Below, in pieces: positions 43,306 to 54,479 of a stretch of 64,000 nucleotides of DNA (its first letter is position 1; each line of letters starts with the position of its first letter). Location: positions 76,996,910-77,060,909 of the forward strand of contig NC_030683.2 in the NCBI RefSeq assembly GCF_000004195.4. Direction: 5' to 3'. The DNA is from Xenopus tropicalis (Eukaryota; Chordata; Amphibia; Anura; Pipidae). A program made the position numbers and the translations under genes. Under the pieces are notes generated by a model. The model had not been told where the DNA came from and did no database searches. It was given only the letters and a program-made list of their open reading frames with translations.

Positions 43306-46288
43306 AACCTTGGCTGAAGAAGTGGAAGCCACAGAGGATCCAGTGCAGGATGCTGAAGACAATGAAGAGGATACCGAAGAAGAAATGGATATGGAGCATC
43401 CGCTTCTTATGCTGAGGTAAAAAGCCTAAATAGATTCTTTTTGTGACAGTTCATCTTTTGAACAGTTCATCAGGGTCAGTCATGCTTTATATCCTATTCA
43501 CGAGGTTTCCTTTGTCTCCTAGCACATCTGCCATCAAGATGTCAACCAAAAAGATTATGGAGGAGGCTGGACTTCACAAAAAACACTCAGCTGATTCACA
43601 ACTGCTGCAGGGATTCAGAAGCTACCTGGAAAAAATGTATGCCAAATCAGGAATCAAACATGAGGTACTTTTATTTTTATACTGCAATCTTGGTACTGAT
43701 TTCATTTCTAACTTTAAATAACGGACTATTTCACAGGCAAGCCAGTTAATTCTAACCACCTACCTTCAGGTCGAAATGTATCAAGGTGGTTGCATTACGT
43801 GAACCGAAACGAACCAGAGTGACGGCAATAAACTACATGAGTGGGGTGAAAATTTTTTTTTCTTATGTCACCTCAGAGGATCAGCTGTTGGTAGAGGATC
43901 CATCTCTGAGTGGGTCAATTTCAAATTTTTTTAAAAACATAACAGAGGTCCAGAAATCCATTTGCAGAGGTGCCGGTAAAGAAAAGTATGTTGGAAAGTG
44001 AGTCTCATTAACAGCAGGTGATATTTTACAGGATATGTCCAAGCAGGTTGTTTATAGATATGTGTGCTAAACTTGCCTTTTGTATTTCTCTTTTTACAGA
44101 ACGTGCACAAATCCAAGAGAGTGCCAGGAAGTGCTAACCCTGGCAAACAGTTTTTTTGGCGAGGTAATTGATCGGGCCAATTCCAGGAATGAATTGCAAG
44201 AGAGGGATATGACGTCTATGCTTTTCTACTTGGAAGCGCTCCTAATTTTACAGCACCTACAGAGACCAAGTGTTATCCAGTATATGACTGTGAGTACTAT
44301 TTTCTAAAAAAAAATGAACATGATATCACGCTAGACAAATTTCCACTGATCGGTTTAAGCACATTTTAATTTATTGTAAATTTCTTCATAGGTTCAACAG
44401 TGGCTTGAGAGGACATGGTACCAGAGCCGTTCCAGAGACAGCGTAAGAGCAGCTGTCATAAAAGTAAAGGCTGCAACACACCCCATTGTGGTCTTCAACG
44501 AGGTAGAGGAGATGTGGTTTGACACTTACTTTAGATTTGTCCGACCAGCTTTTATGAAGAGGAGCAGCAGCGGAGACAAGGGATACTTTTTTGTCTCCAG
44601 CAAAGGATCGAAAATTCAGAACCTGACAACTGATGTCCACAGATTCCAAGAAAGGTAAGTTATTTTTCTACTGGGGATATTGTCCTGAAAGCCTCCATCT
44701 GATTTGTATTAATGGTCATTTAAAGTATCGGTAAACAAATGAAGCACACTAATATTTTGTTTGTGCTGTAGGTTTAATGCTTGTTTGGCCACTGGGAAGG
44801 AGGTGCTTCACATTTTTGAAAAAGTCATCATCTGTGAAAGCACTTCAGAAGACCAGGAATTAATAAAAATATATCTGAGCTCAGATTTCAACAAAAGCAA
44901 CATCTCAGAGTATATGCGTGCCACAATGAGAGTGAGCGAGCTTCAGAGGACATGGGAGCAGCCGTCAAATTCAAGGTTAGTTTAGCTGAATGAGCATTGT
45001 CAGTGGGGGTTGCCTTTGCAGTTGTTGATGTCCTTTTAAGTTGCTATTCTTCTATAGTCTAAGAGTTCTGATTTTGTTTTCCAGATATGGAGAAGTGCCT
45101 GGCACACTGGAAGAGAAATTGTCAGGGAAGGAGGTGGCATACAAAACAGTAGAAAATGCGTTTAAAGTGGACCTTGACTCCAAAGGCCCAACACTGAAAG
45201 AGTGCTGTAAGTTTACGGAAATGCATGGAAAATATTGCTTCGACAGGTGGAGGAGGCAGCAGACAAAATGCCGCTTGGATGCTGTCATTGGTAAGAATCA
45301 CTCAGTCTTCTTTTGTGTCATTTTATAATTATTTTTTTCTGCAGCGGTACAAACTTTTTTTTATATAATTTCAGCACATTACGAGAAACAAAAGCCCACT
45401 GCAAGCCAAGTGCTCAACTACCTGAAGCTACAAGGGTGGTCAAAGCATGTTCCAAGCGTGGAGGAGATCCTGCTGCACTGGGAAGCTAGGGAACAGCCAA
45501 GAAGAGAGGGCAACGATAGTACAATTCAGAGTTTGGTCACATCACAAAAGTGGCCAGGACTAGCCATTGTAGATGACCCAGACAAAGGGCAAAAAAAGGT
45601 GACCATCAACCCTTTTCAAAAGGGTGACTATATTTGTGGCTATCGTGGCCCGATTATTTCTGCAAAGGAAGGGGAACAACGAATGAGGTCGGTGGAGCAG
45701 GAAAAAATGGTCTCTCTTTATTTCTTCATGGACAGAGGAAATAAAAGATGCTGCATTGATGCCCAGAATGTTCCCTGCCCCTGCCACAGTGAACTAGCAA
45801 CCACATACGGGAGGAAAATTAACCATTCCCGTAAAAGGCCGAACCTTAAGCCCATGGTAAAGTATTTTGAAAATGACACCAGGCCTCATATCTTGTTCAT
45901 AGCAAACAAAGACATTGATGTGGGTACCTCTTATTTGATTATGGAGTCACAAGGAAATCATTTTCTGGAGAAGGGGCAGCTCTACCCTGCATTGATGAAT
46001 AGTTCCCCTACGAATACATTTATGCATATAGACTTGCCCAATACCTTGGCCATGTGTAGGATCCCTGCTGCTCTGCTGCAGAAAGTCTGGGGCCCCAAAA
46101 TGGCGTTGGTGAAGACCGGGGTGTGCAGGGCTCTCCTGGCAGTTTATGGGCTCCTCTATCCTACAGTCCACAACAGTGTGGTTCATGGGGGGCTATGTGT
46201 AATTTTAAAAATATTGAATATTTTTGTTCCACATGACAATGTTCTTATCCTTGCTAAAGCCTTATCTCATTTGCCTTGCTGGTTTTGA
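43306..46288 (+). CDS. Copy D: recombinase-like gene with KMT5A-type SET domain
   Basis: Exons with AG/GT borders: 43306-43416 acidic; 43523-43664; about 43771-43997; 44100-44289; 44392-44654; 44772-44975; 45085-45290; 45375-46288. Phases agree across every junction except at the start of exon 3. Exons 2-7 carry the family blocks: HSADSQLLQGFRSYLEKM, INYMSGVKIFFSYV, YLEALLILQHLQRP, WFDTYFRFVRPAF, FFVSSKGSKIQN, CFDRWRRQQTK. Exon 8 adds a SET domain. Defects: exon 3 lost one base after its start and about 30 codons relative to copy C, and the SET end carries an indel. It could still make a protein using the cryptic AG at 43785. By analogy with the SET family it would methylate lysine in chromatin, but activity is unproven. 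Confidence 0.68.
43523..43997 (+). pseudogene. Copy D exons 2-3 (core-binding-like region, exon 3 shortened)
   Basis: Exon 2 (43523-43664) is intact. Exon 3 after the usual AG at 43769 would read V-E then, if one base were present, NVSRWLHYVN, the counterpart of NVARFLYFVD in copy C; as it stands the frame stops at once. From 43786 another frame is open through TAINYMSGVKIFFSYV to the GTGAGT donor at 43998, and an AG directly precedes 43786 in the right phase. About 30 residues present in copies A and C between these segments are missing. Confidence 0.6.
44100..45290 (+). CDS. Copy D exons 4-7 (recombinase catalytic-like region)
   Basis: Exons 44100-44289, 44392-44654, 44772-44975 and 45085-45290 are all open with compatible phases. 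Exon 5 includes KVKAATHPIVVFNEVEEMWF and KGYFFVSSKGSKIQNLTTDV, which resemble the middle of Crypton-derived recombinase domains. In exon 6, SEYMRATMRVSELQRTW sits where the His...Tyr active site would be expected, but no HxxR box or catalytic Tyr is evident, so the fold may have lost catalysis and be used for DNA or protein binding. Confidence 0.6.
45375..46288 (+). CDS. Copy D exon 8: SET domain
   Basis: After the family block LNYLKLQGWSKHVPSVEEIL, the SET domain starts at about 45597: FQKGDYICGYRGPIIS (SET-N sheet), SLYFFMDRGNKRCCIDA, then the cofactor-binding KINHSRKRPN (NHS motif), and HILFIANKDIDVGT. This order matches KMT5A/SETD8 (GD.V.EY.G; Y.F....CVDA; INHS; L.LIA..DI..GE). The final (F)DYG box that normally follows is disrupted: here the frame gives SYLIMESQ, whereas the duplicate at 46527 keeps ELSFDYES. 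The reading continues into a tail with no known domain. Without the Tyr of DYG the enzyme would probably be impaired. Confidence 0.78.
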
Positions 46289-46810
46289 CCTTTTGCTTGT
46301 ATTTTGGCTCCTGAATCTCTGCTGCATTCCACCGACCTTTTGCCTGACTTGACTACACCTCTGCCTGATCCTTTCTTGTACCGCATTCACCAGAATACCT
46401 TGGCCGTTTGTAGGATCACTGCCCACTCTGCTGCAGAAAGTCCAGAGCCCCAAAAGGGCATCGGTGAACACCGAGGTCAGCAGGGCTCTCCTGCTACACC
46501 TAAAAGCTACTCCTGGCAGTTTATGTGGGTACGGAACTCTCATTTGATTATGAGTCACAAGGAAATAATTTTCCGGAGAGGGGGCAGATCTACCCTGGAT
46601 TGATGAGTAGTTCCCCTACGAATACATTTATGCATATGGACTTACCCAATACCATGTCCATTTGTAGGATCCCTGCTGCTCCACCGCAGAAAGTCCAGGG
46701 CCCCAAAAAGGAGATGAAACCTATTGTTAAGGTTTTGCCAGCCAACCCCCAACCCCCAAAAAAAGAGGTGAGGCTGGGGGACAACAATCAGCTACTTGAA
46801 CTCTGGTAAA
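46289..46810 (+). pseudogene. Tandem duplicate of the SET exon's 3' end
   Basis: 46527-46700 repeats 45920-46100 (GTELSFDYESQGN, SSPTNTFMHMDLPNT); a middle partial copy at about 46390-46520 repeats the stretch from taggatc through ctgctgcagaaagtcc to ggcagtttatg. So about 190 bp has been triplicated in decayed form. The last copy continues to PKKEMKPIVKVLPANPQ and LRLGDNNQ-type sequence that recurs, inverted, around 52450-52506 and 57888. Confidence 0.65.
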
Positions 46811-46851
46811 TAGCGTTCCCTCTCTGTGCGGCTCTCTGTCCTTTATATATA

Positions 46852-47518
46852 TTGTGACATGCTGAATGCCTGTACACGCAATTTTGGGGGAATTAGCAAT
46901 GGTAGGCAGGTAGGCAGGCAGGCAGGCAGGCAGGCATGCAGAGGATCTGGAGCATAGAGACAGGGACACCAAGTCTTCAGGCAAAACTCAGGTTTATTTA
47001 GGGCCAGTTCTTCCCAACAAAAACATAAAGACATAAGTTCATAAACAGTTCAGGGTTATGATATGTCCCTTCTTCATGGTTCTCACCTTCCAGGGTTAGT
47101 TCCACACTCTGGAACACTCAGGCATCACATTAAGCCTTGCTGAGCCCTCTCCGCACTCATCCGTTTGGTCATAACTCTCTCTGCTCCCTGCAGTGGCAGG
47201 TGGCACCCCCAGCTCCTCTGGGAGTTCCTAACACAGGCAGCCCTCCTGCTTTGTGCCCTGCTCTGAGAGTGACCTTAACTCAGTCAAGGTTCAATTCCCC
47301 CCCGTGTAAATCACACAGCCCTCTTTATTGGCTGCTCACCTACAGCGTAATGAGGCAGCTCCCTACAGCTGGCCAAATCAAAACCTTAAAGGGAGATTTC
47401 CTCCAACACAGCATAACCTGCTGTAAAACCAGGCATTTTACCTGGTGCCATTTGTATCCCACCTTAAATACTGGTGGAAATACACCAAATAATGACCTTT
47501 TCCATTGCATCTCTCACA
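46852..47518. repeat. Probable solo LTR
   Basis: 667 bp, begins TGTGACATGCTG and ends CTCTCACA, with TG...CA ends. Flanks are atatat on both sides, so the 5-bp duplication cannot be defined. Contains a (GGCA)n run at 46903-46935. The inverted flanks (cctttatatatattgtga and its complement) leave open that it is instead an element with terminal inverted repeats. Confidence 0.5.
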
Positions 47519-47850
47519 ATATATATAAGGCCATACAAACCCACCCCCTCTATATACCCCTCCACTAAAAAAGGGTGCCAAAATCCAGTGGTTGTAACCA
47601 CAGTAACAAGTGTAAACAAAATAGAAGTGTGTAGAGAACAGATCAGTGTCAGACCAAATAAAATAAAACACGCACCAAAGGAAGTATCACCACGTCACAT
47701 AAAGGGGCAAAATGTTGCAAAGACAGAAGGAGTGAAATATGAGCCATAGTAAGAATAGCTGGCAGAGGCAAGAGTAACAAATCATGAATGGCGCTGACTC
47801 GTGCTGAACAGATAAGGGAACAAAGTGACATGACAGGAAAAAACAAGGGC

Positions 47851-49461
47851 ATAACAGAAACCCATAGATATATTGCAAAGTAACTACCTGGGTGATCATA
47901 GCAGGACAGAGCACATTAGATCTGAGGCCAGTCACAGCAGTAGGTAGAGAGCGTCATCATGTGGAGCCTACTGAGTTATCGTTGCCATAACAACAGCAAA
48001 AAGAAAAAAGCAGCTAAAGAAGCCAGCGGTTCCCACAATTTACACATACAGTGTATAATAAAGGAATCCCACAAAAATCCAATAGCACAAGTAAGCAAAT
48101 TGGGCGGGAGAGAAAAGGCCAGCTCCGTAGCGCTAAAAGTAAGCGTCCAAGCTAAAAAATAATAGAACTAAAATGCCAAACTAATAGATCAAAAGGAGGG
48201 CAAAACAAGACAAAAGGGGCAGCAACTGCATTGGTAACAAGCGCGGTCCCGGTATGGAAAGCATAAATATGGGGTGATTGTGCACCACTACGGATGCTGT
48301 ACAACTACCAGTTAATCACCTTAGGCACCTGTTGTAGCATTATGATTATTAAAGGCACCACTGGGGGCGCCCATTAAGACACTGTGGGGTATTGTTGGTA
48401 CCACTGCGGGCACACATTACATTGTTGATGGTACCACTGCAGGCACACGCCACTGGGGGCATCCACTACACTTCTGTGGGCACTCATTCCACCACTGCAG
48501 GTGTCGTACTTGCCACTTCGGGCTTTAGTTACATCCATGAGACTACACCTTAGCGGGTGTCTAGCGTGCTAATGTCATCTGGACGGATAATTTCCTGTAC
48601 GAGTTCACGTGCCACAGAAGGTGCTGAATGCATATTCTGTTTGAGTCCCTGCACCACAGTAGAGGCTGGCTGCAGTGACTGAGGGTGCCAATAGCTACCC
48701 TACAAGTGCTGTTAAACCCACCACAGGTGTCAGTTTGCACCTCTAAAATACTGGAGGCAATATGCAGTACAAAGGGTGCCAATCAGGACCAAATAGATTT
48801 ATAAATTATCATTCTGTAATTTTTTTATATTTATTTTTATATTCTTTTAATTTCTATTTCCAATGTTCAAGCCTTCCACCACAGTCTGTCTGCCAGAAAA
48901 AAGTAATAATAATAGAAAATTTTGAAAAAAGGAAAAAATAAAGCAATACCAAATAAAAAAAGCATTACTTGGTGTCATCTGTTCAAGGGGATACAGCTCC
49001 ATTAGACTTAAGGTAGTGTGCATAATCTGTTCCAAAGCTAGATGATCAGACCACAGGTACGTCACTATTCAGAGGCTGCAACAAAAAATATATTTAGGTA
49101 TAACTAAAGAACCAATGCTGTGGTTAAAAGTGAAAACATGTGTAGAAATAAATACATGATGTGGGGGAAACTGGACACAAAAAGGGCGTGAAAACAATGA
49201 GTAGGAATACTGACAGACAAAGTTAAAACAACAGAGAAAGAGACTTAACAGTATGAGGACCGGAAGATATGATAGATGCCATATCAGCAAGTCATTGTCA
49301 TAGCAACATAAACAGAGGAGAGGCCGTTTTGTAAGTATTAGGTACACAGGACAGGATACACAATCAATATTTCGGAATAAAAGGAGATAGAGAAAATATA
49401 ATAAATGTAACAAATGAATGGATGCAGAAAACATTGAAACAAAATCTAACAAGGTTATACT
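47851..49461. other. PLE-2 3' noncoding part and unassigned sequence
   Basis: 49070-49461 on the minus strand continues from the PLE-2 coding part beyond CR1-d. 48240-48560 has short degenerate direct repeats (accactgcaggcacac, accactgcgggcacac). 48780-48960 is AT-rich. No protein frame is supported. Confidence 0.45.
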
Positions 49462-50871
49462 AGTTACATAGTTACATAGTTACATAGTTACATAGGGTTG
49501 AAAAAAGACCATTGTCCATCAAGTTCAACCCATCCGAGCAAACCCAGCACACAACCCACACTAACCAATCTATACACTCACATACATAAACCATAAACAC
49601 AACCAGTAATACTAACTGTAGATATTAGTATCACAATAGCCTTGGATATTCTGCTTGTTATAAAACTCATCCAGGCCCCTCTTAAAGGCATTAACAGAGT
49701 CTGCCATTACCACATCACTAGGAAGGGCATTCCACAGCCTCACTGCCCTCACCGTGAAAAACCACCTACGCTGCTTCAAATGGAAGCTCTGTTCCTCTAA
49801 TCTATAGGGGTGACCTCTGGTGCGCTGATTGTTTTTATGGGAAAAAAGAACATCCCCCATCTGCCTATAATCCCCTCTAATGTACTTGTACAGAGTAATC
49901 ATGTCCCCTCGCAAGCGCCTCTTTTCCAGAGAAAACAACCCCAACCTCGACAGTCTAACCTCATAGCTTAAATCTTCCATCCCCTTTACCAGTTTAGTTG
50001 CACATCTCTGCACTCTCTCCAGCTCATTAATATCCTTCTTAAGGACTGGAGCCCAAAACTGCACTGCATACTCAAGGTGAGGCCTTACCAGGGACCTATA
50101 AAGAGGCAAAAATATGTTCTCATCCCTTGAGTCAATGCCCTTTTTTATACAAGACAGCACTTTATTTGCTGTAGTAGCCACAGAATGACACTGCCTGGAA
50201 TTAGACAACTTGTGATCTACAAAAACCCCTAGATCCTTCTCCATTAAGGATGCCCCCAACACACTACCATTCAGTAGATAGTTCGCGTTTATATTATTTC
50301 TACCAAAGTGCATAACTTTGCACTTGTCAACATTAAACCTCATTTTCCAGTTTGCTGCCCAGTTTTCCAATTTTGTCAAATCGCTCTGCAAAGCGGCAGC
50401 ATCCTGCATGGAACTTATAGTTTTGCACAATTTAGTGTCATCAGCAAAAATAGAAACAGTACTCTCTATGCCCACCTCCAGGTCATTAATAAACAAGTTA
50501 AAAAGCAAAGGACCAAGGACTGACCCCTGCGGTACTCCACTAACCACACTGGCCCAATTAGAAAATGTTCCATTTACCACCACTCTTTGTACTCTATCCT
50601 TCAGCCAGTTCTCTATCCAATTACAAATATTATGTTCTAGCCCAATATTCCTCAATTTGATCATTAACCTTCTGTGAGGTACTGTATCAAACGCTTTAGC
50701 AAAATCTAAGTAGATGACATCAACTGCCATTCTAGCATCAAGGTTCCTGCTCACCTCCTCATAAAAGGCAACTAAATTAGTCTGGCAAGATCTGTTACGC
50801 ATAAAACCATGCTGGCACAAACTAATAGTATTGTGAACTGCAATGTATTCAACTATCCTATCCCTTATTAC
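49462..50871 (-). mobile_element. CR1-type LINE (CR1-d) inserted in PLE-2
   Basis: Four ATGTAACT tail units at 49463-49494. The 402-residue frame 50820-49612 runs from HGFMRNRSCQ through DFAKAFDTVPH, GVPQGSVLGPLLFNL and FADDTK to GYCDTNIYS without a break, the best-preserved CR1 coding part here. It is 5'-truncated in the finger region. A short candidate duplication (ctag) flanks it. Confidence 0.93.
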
Positions 50872-50982
50872 TAGATCGATGTAGTGACCTGAGTGACCGC
50901 AAAAGAAGCATAAGTAAAGTAAATTCCAATACTAAGGGTACTAAGGACCACAGGGGTTGACAGTATCAAGTCAATAAATCCA

Positions 50983-51800
50983 TCATATGAAGATTGATAG
51001 AGGGAGCATTTCATTAAGTCCACGTGGGTTGACAGTATCCAGTCTGTAGATCCATCGGGATTCCAATTTTACCAAGTCCAGATCCCTATTGCCACCCCTC
51101 CTTGGAATGTGGTCAATCAACATGTGTCTGAATTGGGGTAAGGAATGTTTAGCGGTCAAAAAATGCTTAGCAATGGGTTGATCAGCTTTACCAGATGGCA
51201 CAGTGGTGATTGTTCATCCTATCTCGATAAGCTGTGACTGCCTTTCCCACATAAGCAAGGCCACACGGACACCATGCCATATAAACCACACAGTCACTTG
51301 TGCACATTAGTCTGTCGAATTTTAAAGGCTTGGCCCGTGTGAGGATGTCTGAAGGAGTTACCTTGAACCATTCCACTGCATGTTTGACAGCCAGTGCACT
51401 TATAACACCCCGGTTTGTGCAGAAGACCCAGCCAAGTAGTAGGCGTTGGTTGCGGTTTCAAATGCTTGGTCATTAGCATGTCCCCCAAGTTTCTCGCCCT
51501 TCTGTAGCCCATCATAGGTTTCCGAGCACCCAGAAAAGGTAATGTAGTGTCCGAAGTGATAATGTCTCATCTGTTACAAAGGGCACGCTATAAGTCACTG
51601 CTCTCGACAGAAGAAATATTGGAAAAAATTAAAGGAAGCTGTTTGCTTGTAGATGCGGTTTTAGGCAGCAGAAGGTCATCATGGGAGAATTTCAATGCTT
51701 TAGTCTTCTGTTCAAGAATCAACCGCTCGGCCATCAAGTCCACCTGGGCAACAGCATTTGCATGGTCTGAGTTGTTCCTAATGACCCAGAGAAATTGAGA
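50983..51800 (-). pseudogene. PLE-2 GIY-YIG endonuclease region
   Basis: Pieces in shifted frames: 51515-51294 (LGDMLMTKHLKP, CYKCTGCQTCSG, a Cys-rich linker), 51376-51188 (VVYMAWCPCGLAYVGKAVTA with YRDRMNNH, the GIY-YIG core) and 51201-50983 (KHFLTAKHSLPQFRHMLIDH, LESRWIYRLDTVNPRGLNE). At least two frame changes. A distinct lineage from PLE-1; closer in layout to PLE-3. Confidence 0.85.
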
Positions 51801-51827
51801 GTACACGACCCCCCCTTGAGGTTGAAT

Positions 51828-52260
51828 TGTTTTTTCCTGTCATGTCACTTTGTTCCCTTATCTGTTCAGTGCGAATCAGTGCTGTTCATGATTTGTTACT
51901 GTTGCCTGGCCAGCTTTTCTTACTATGTCTCATATTACACTCCTTCTGTCTTTGCAACATTTTGCCCCTTTGTGTTACGTGGTGATACTGCCTTTGGTGC
52001 GTGTTTTATTTTATTTGGTCTGACACTGATCTGTTCTCTACACACTTCTATTTTGTTTACACTTGTTACTGTGGTTACAACCACTGGATTTTGGTGCCCT
52101 TTTTTAGTGGAGGGGTATATAGAGGGGGGTGGGTTTGTATGGTCTTTTGGTTTGTCCCTGAAGAAGAGTACAGTCAGTACTCAAAACGTTGGATTTTTTT
52201 CAATAATTTTTTTTTACTTTATTATTAAGTCCTTGTGTGTGCGGCTCTCTGTCCTTATAT
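51828..52260 (+). repeat. Inverted PLE-2 terminal repeat segment
   Basis: The complement of 47519-47850 with about 90% identity over 300 bp, then continuing through a hammerhead-like motif at 52158-52191 to ctgtccttatat. A short stretch matching its end (gtgcggctctctgtcc) is also at 46833. Confidence 0.8.
52158..52191 (+). ncRNA. Hammerhead-ribozyme-like motif in PLE-2 terminal repeat
   Basis: CTGAAGA, then a seven-base stem AGAGTAC/GTACTC with a short loop, then AAAACGTT. The first core box fits CUGANGA; the second is AAAAC instead of GAAAC, the same change as in PLE-1. Confidence 0.45.
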
Positions 52261-52322
52261 GTCCTTATTTTGGCCAGCACCCAAGGCATTTAAACCTCTA
52301 TAGGGTGTGCTCCACTCTTCCT

Positions 52323-52459
<137 letters not shown>

Positions 52460-52877
52460 CCCCCAGCCTCATCTCTTCTTTTGGGGGGGACGGCTTGCAA
52501 AACCTTTTTTTTTGTAAGTCTTTATTTTCATTTTCAGTTTTTACGGGTAGGGATACAGAAAGGAAAAAAAGGGGGGGGGGAAGGAGGGGGGGGAACACAG
52601 AAATAGGAGGTATAACTTGGTACAAAAACATGGCAGTTTTCCCATTATTGTGTTATACATCTCGTATTAAAATACATTCATTTCAAATCTTCCAGGTTAA
52701 TAGACATGGATATGAACATAACTCTTGTTATGGGAGACTGCTCGGGTAGTGGGGGAGGGAAGCAGGTAAGCTCAATTAGATTTTGCTCTCTTATCACTTG
52801 TTAACCTTTACTGTTGGTGCCTGTTATGGGATATATACTTATGCAATATACATGTTTCTTAATCTTGTTATTTCCTA

Positions 52878-54379
52878 TCATGCTGACTGATATGGCCAAT
52901 CTAGCCATACTTTCTCATAGTTTTTCATTCTCCCATATTTTATAGCTGTTAATTCTTCCATTGTTTTTGTGTTTTCTATTTCCTCTATCCATTGGATTTT
53001 GTGTGGGGTTTCTGACTTTCTCCAATTCTTGGGTATTATTATTCTAGCTGCTTGTAATAGGTGTACTATCAATTTATCATTAATTATTTTTTTTCCTGTT
53101 ATATCCAGACTAAGTAACATTGTTTCTATACAGTTTGTGTACTCCCCCGGTCTTAAGTTGTTTATTGTGTTGTATACTTCTCTCCAGAATGGTTTAATTT
53201 TTTCACACGTGTACCATATATGGCTATAAGATCCTTCAGCATTATTATATCTCCAACATGTCTGTGATACTTTGTTGAAGATTTTATGCAAGTATTGGGG
53301 GGTTCTATACCATCAAATTAAAAGTTTGAAGTTTGCTTCTTGTACTCTGTTTGATCTTGCGCCTCTATGCGCTAATAGTGTTATTTGCTTCCAAGTATCT
53401 GTACATATGGTTATTTTGAGTTCTTGTTCCCATTGTTTCATAAAAAGTGTTTTTTCTTCCTGTTTTTCTTCTACCAGTTTTTTATAGAATTTTGCAATGG
53501 GGTGGGGTATTTTTTGTTGTTGTAATAATGTTTCCCAGCTAGTAAGTGGTCTGGTCAACGTTCTAGTCCTATTGATCTCAGATAGGTAGAAATCTGCATA
53601 TGGTTCCATTGGTTTCTGGGGTGTTGGCCCCACCTTTTTTGTATTGTGTTTAAGGAGATTATTTTGTCATTCTCTATGAAGTGACGAAGTTTAGTGGGAT
53701 TATTCTGTATTGTTGCCCATCTATCTATTTGTCCTTTCTCACAGCTAGGTGGAAAGTTTGGGTTGTTCATTAATTCTAATTCTGGTGATGGGTATGGTGA
53801 AAACTCTGGGTCTTGTTGTAAATAGTTCCAGACTGATAATGTTGTTCCTATGGTAGGGTGTTCTTTAATCTGCTGTGATAGTTCTGAAAATTTCAAGTGC
53901 ATTATATTACATAAATTGTATTTTGTTTCATATTGTTCTATTTCTTTCCAGAGTTTAAAAATTGGCTCCCTTTTCCATAACCATATTCTATGTAAATGGT
54001 TTGCTATGTAATACTTTTCTGGGCATGGGAAAGCCAGCCCTCCATCTGCTTTCTGTGCAATCAACTGGTCATATTTGATTCTTGGCTGTTTTTTTGCCCA
54101 TACAAAATTTGTAAATAATGATTTTATCCTAGTAAAAAATTTCCGTGGTATTTTAATTGGGATCATTTGATAAAGGTATAACAATTTGGGCATAACCGAC
54201 ATTTTTAATACATTGGCCCTGCCAAACCACGATATTGATTTGCCTTGCCATTGATTAAGCATTGATTCGATTTCTTTAGTAAGGGGTACATAATTATACT
54301 CGTATAGTTTATCTGGGTGTGATGGCCAATAGTATTGGGGATAATGGGCACCACTGTCTGGTTCCATTTGAAATCTCAA
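52878..54379 (-). pseudogene. L1-3 ORF2 C-terminal half
   Basis: 54379-53555 contains WFGRANVLKMSVMPKLLYLY and NFVWAKKQPRI, the region after the reverse transcriptase in L1-class proteins. 53633-53313 and 53291-52878 continue in other frames to HIWYTCEKIKPFWREV, the Cys-rich end. Two or three indels. Confidence 0.85.
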
Positions 54380-54479
54380 ATGCTGGTGAAAGGATGCCGT
54401 TTACTTTTATTCGTGCATAAGGTGCGTGATATAATGCCATGATACGCGCTATCAGTGCTGGACCAAATCCAAAGCTTTG

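Larger units (their letters stand above)
47519..52260 (-). mobile_element. Penelope-like element with inverted partial copy at its head (PLE-2)
   Basis: Minus-strand body: GIY-YIG coding at 51800-50983, 3' region 50982-50872, CR1-d insertion, 3' region to about 49070, further noncoding sequence, and a terminal-repeat-like segment at 47850-47519. The same segment appears on the plus strand at 51828-52145 (for example ctggattttggtgccctttt), placed directly next to the start of the minus-strand body. So a strongly truncated copy is joined head to head. The reverse transcriptase is absent. Confidence 0.75.
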
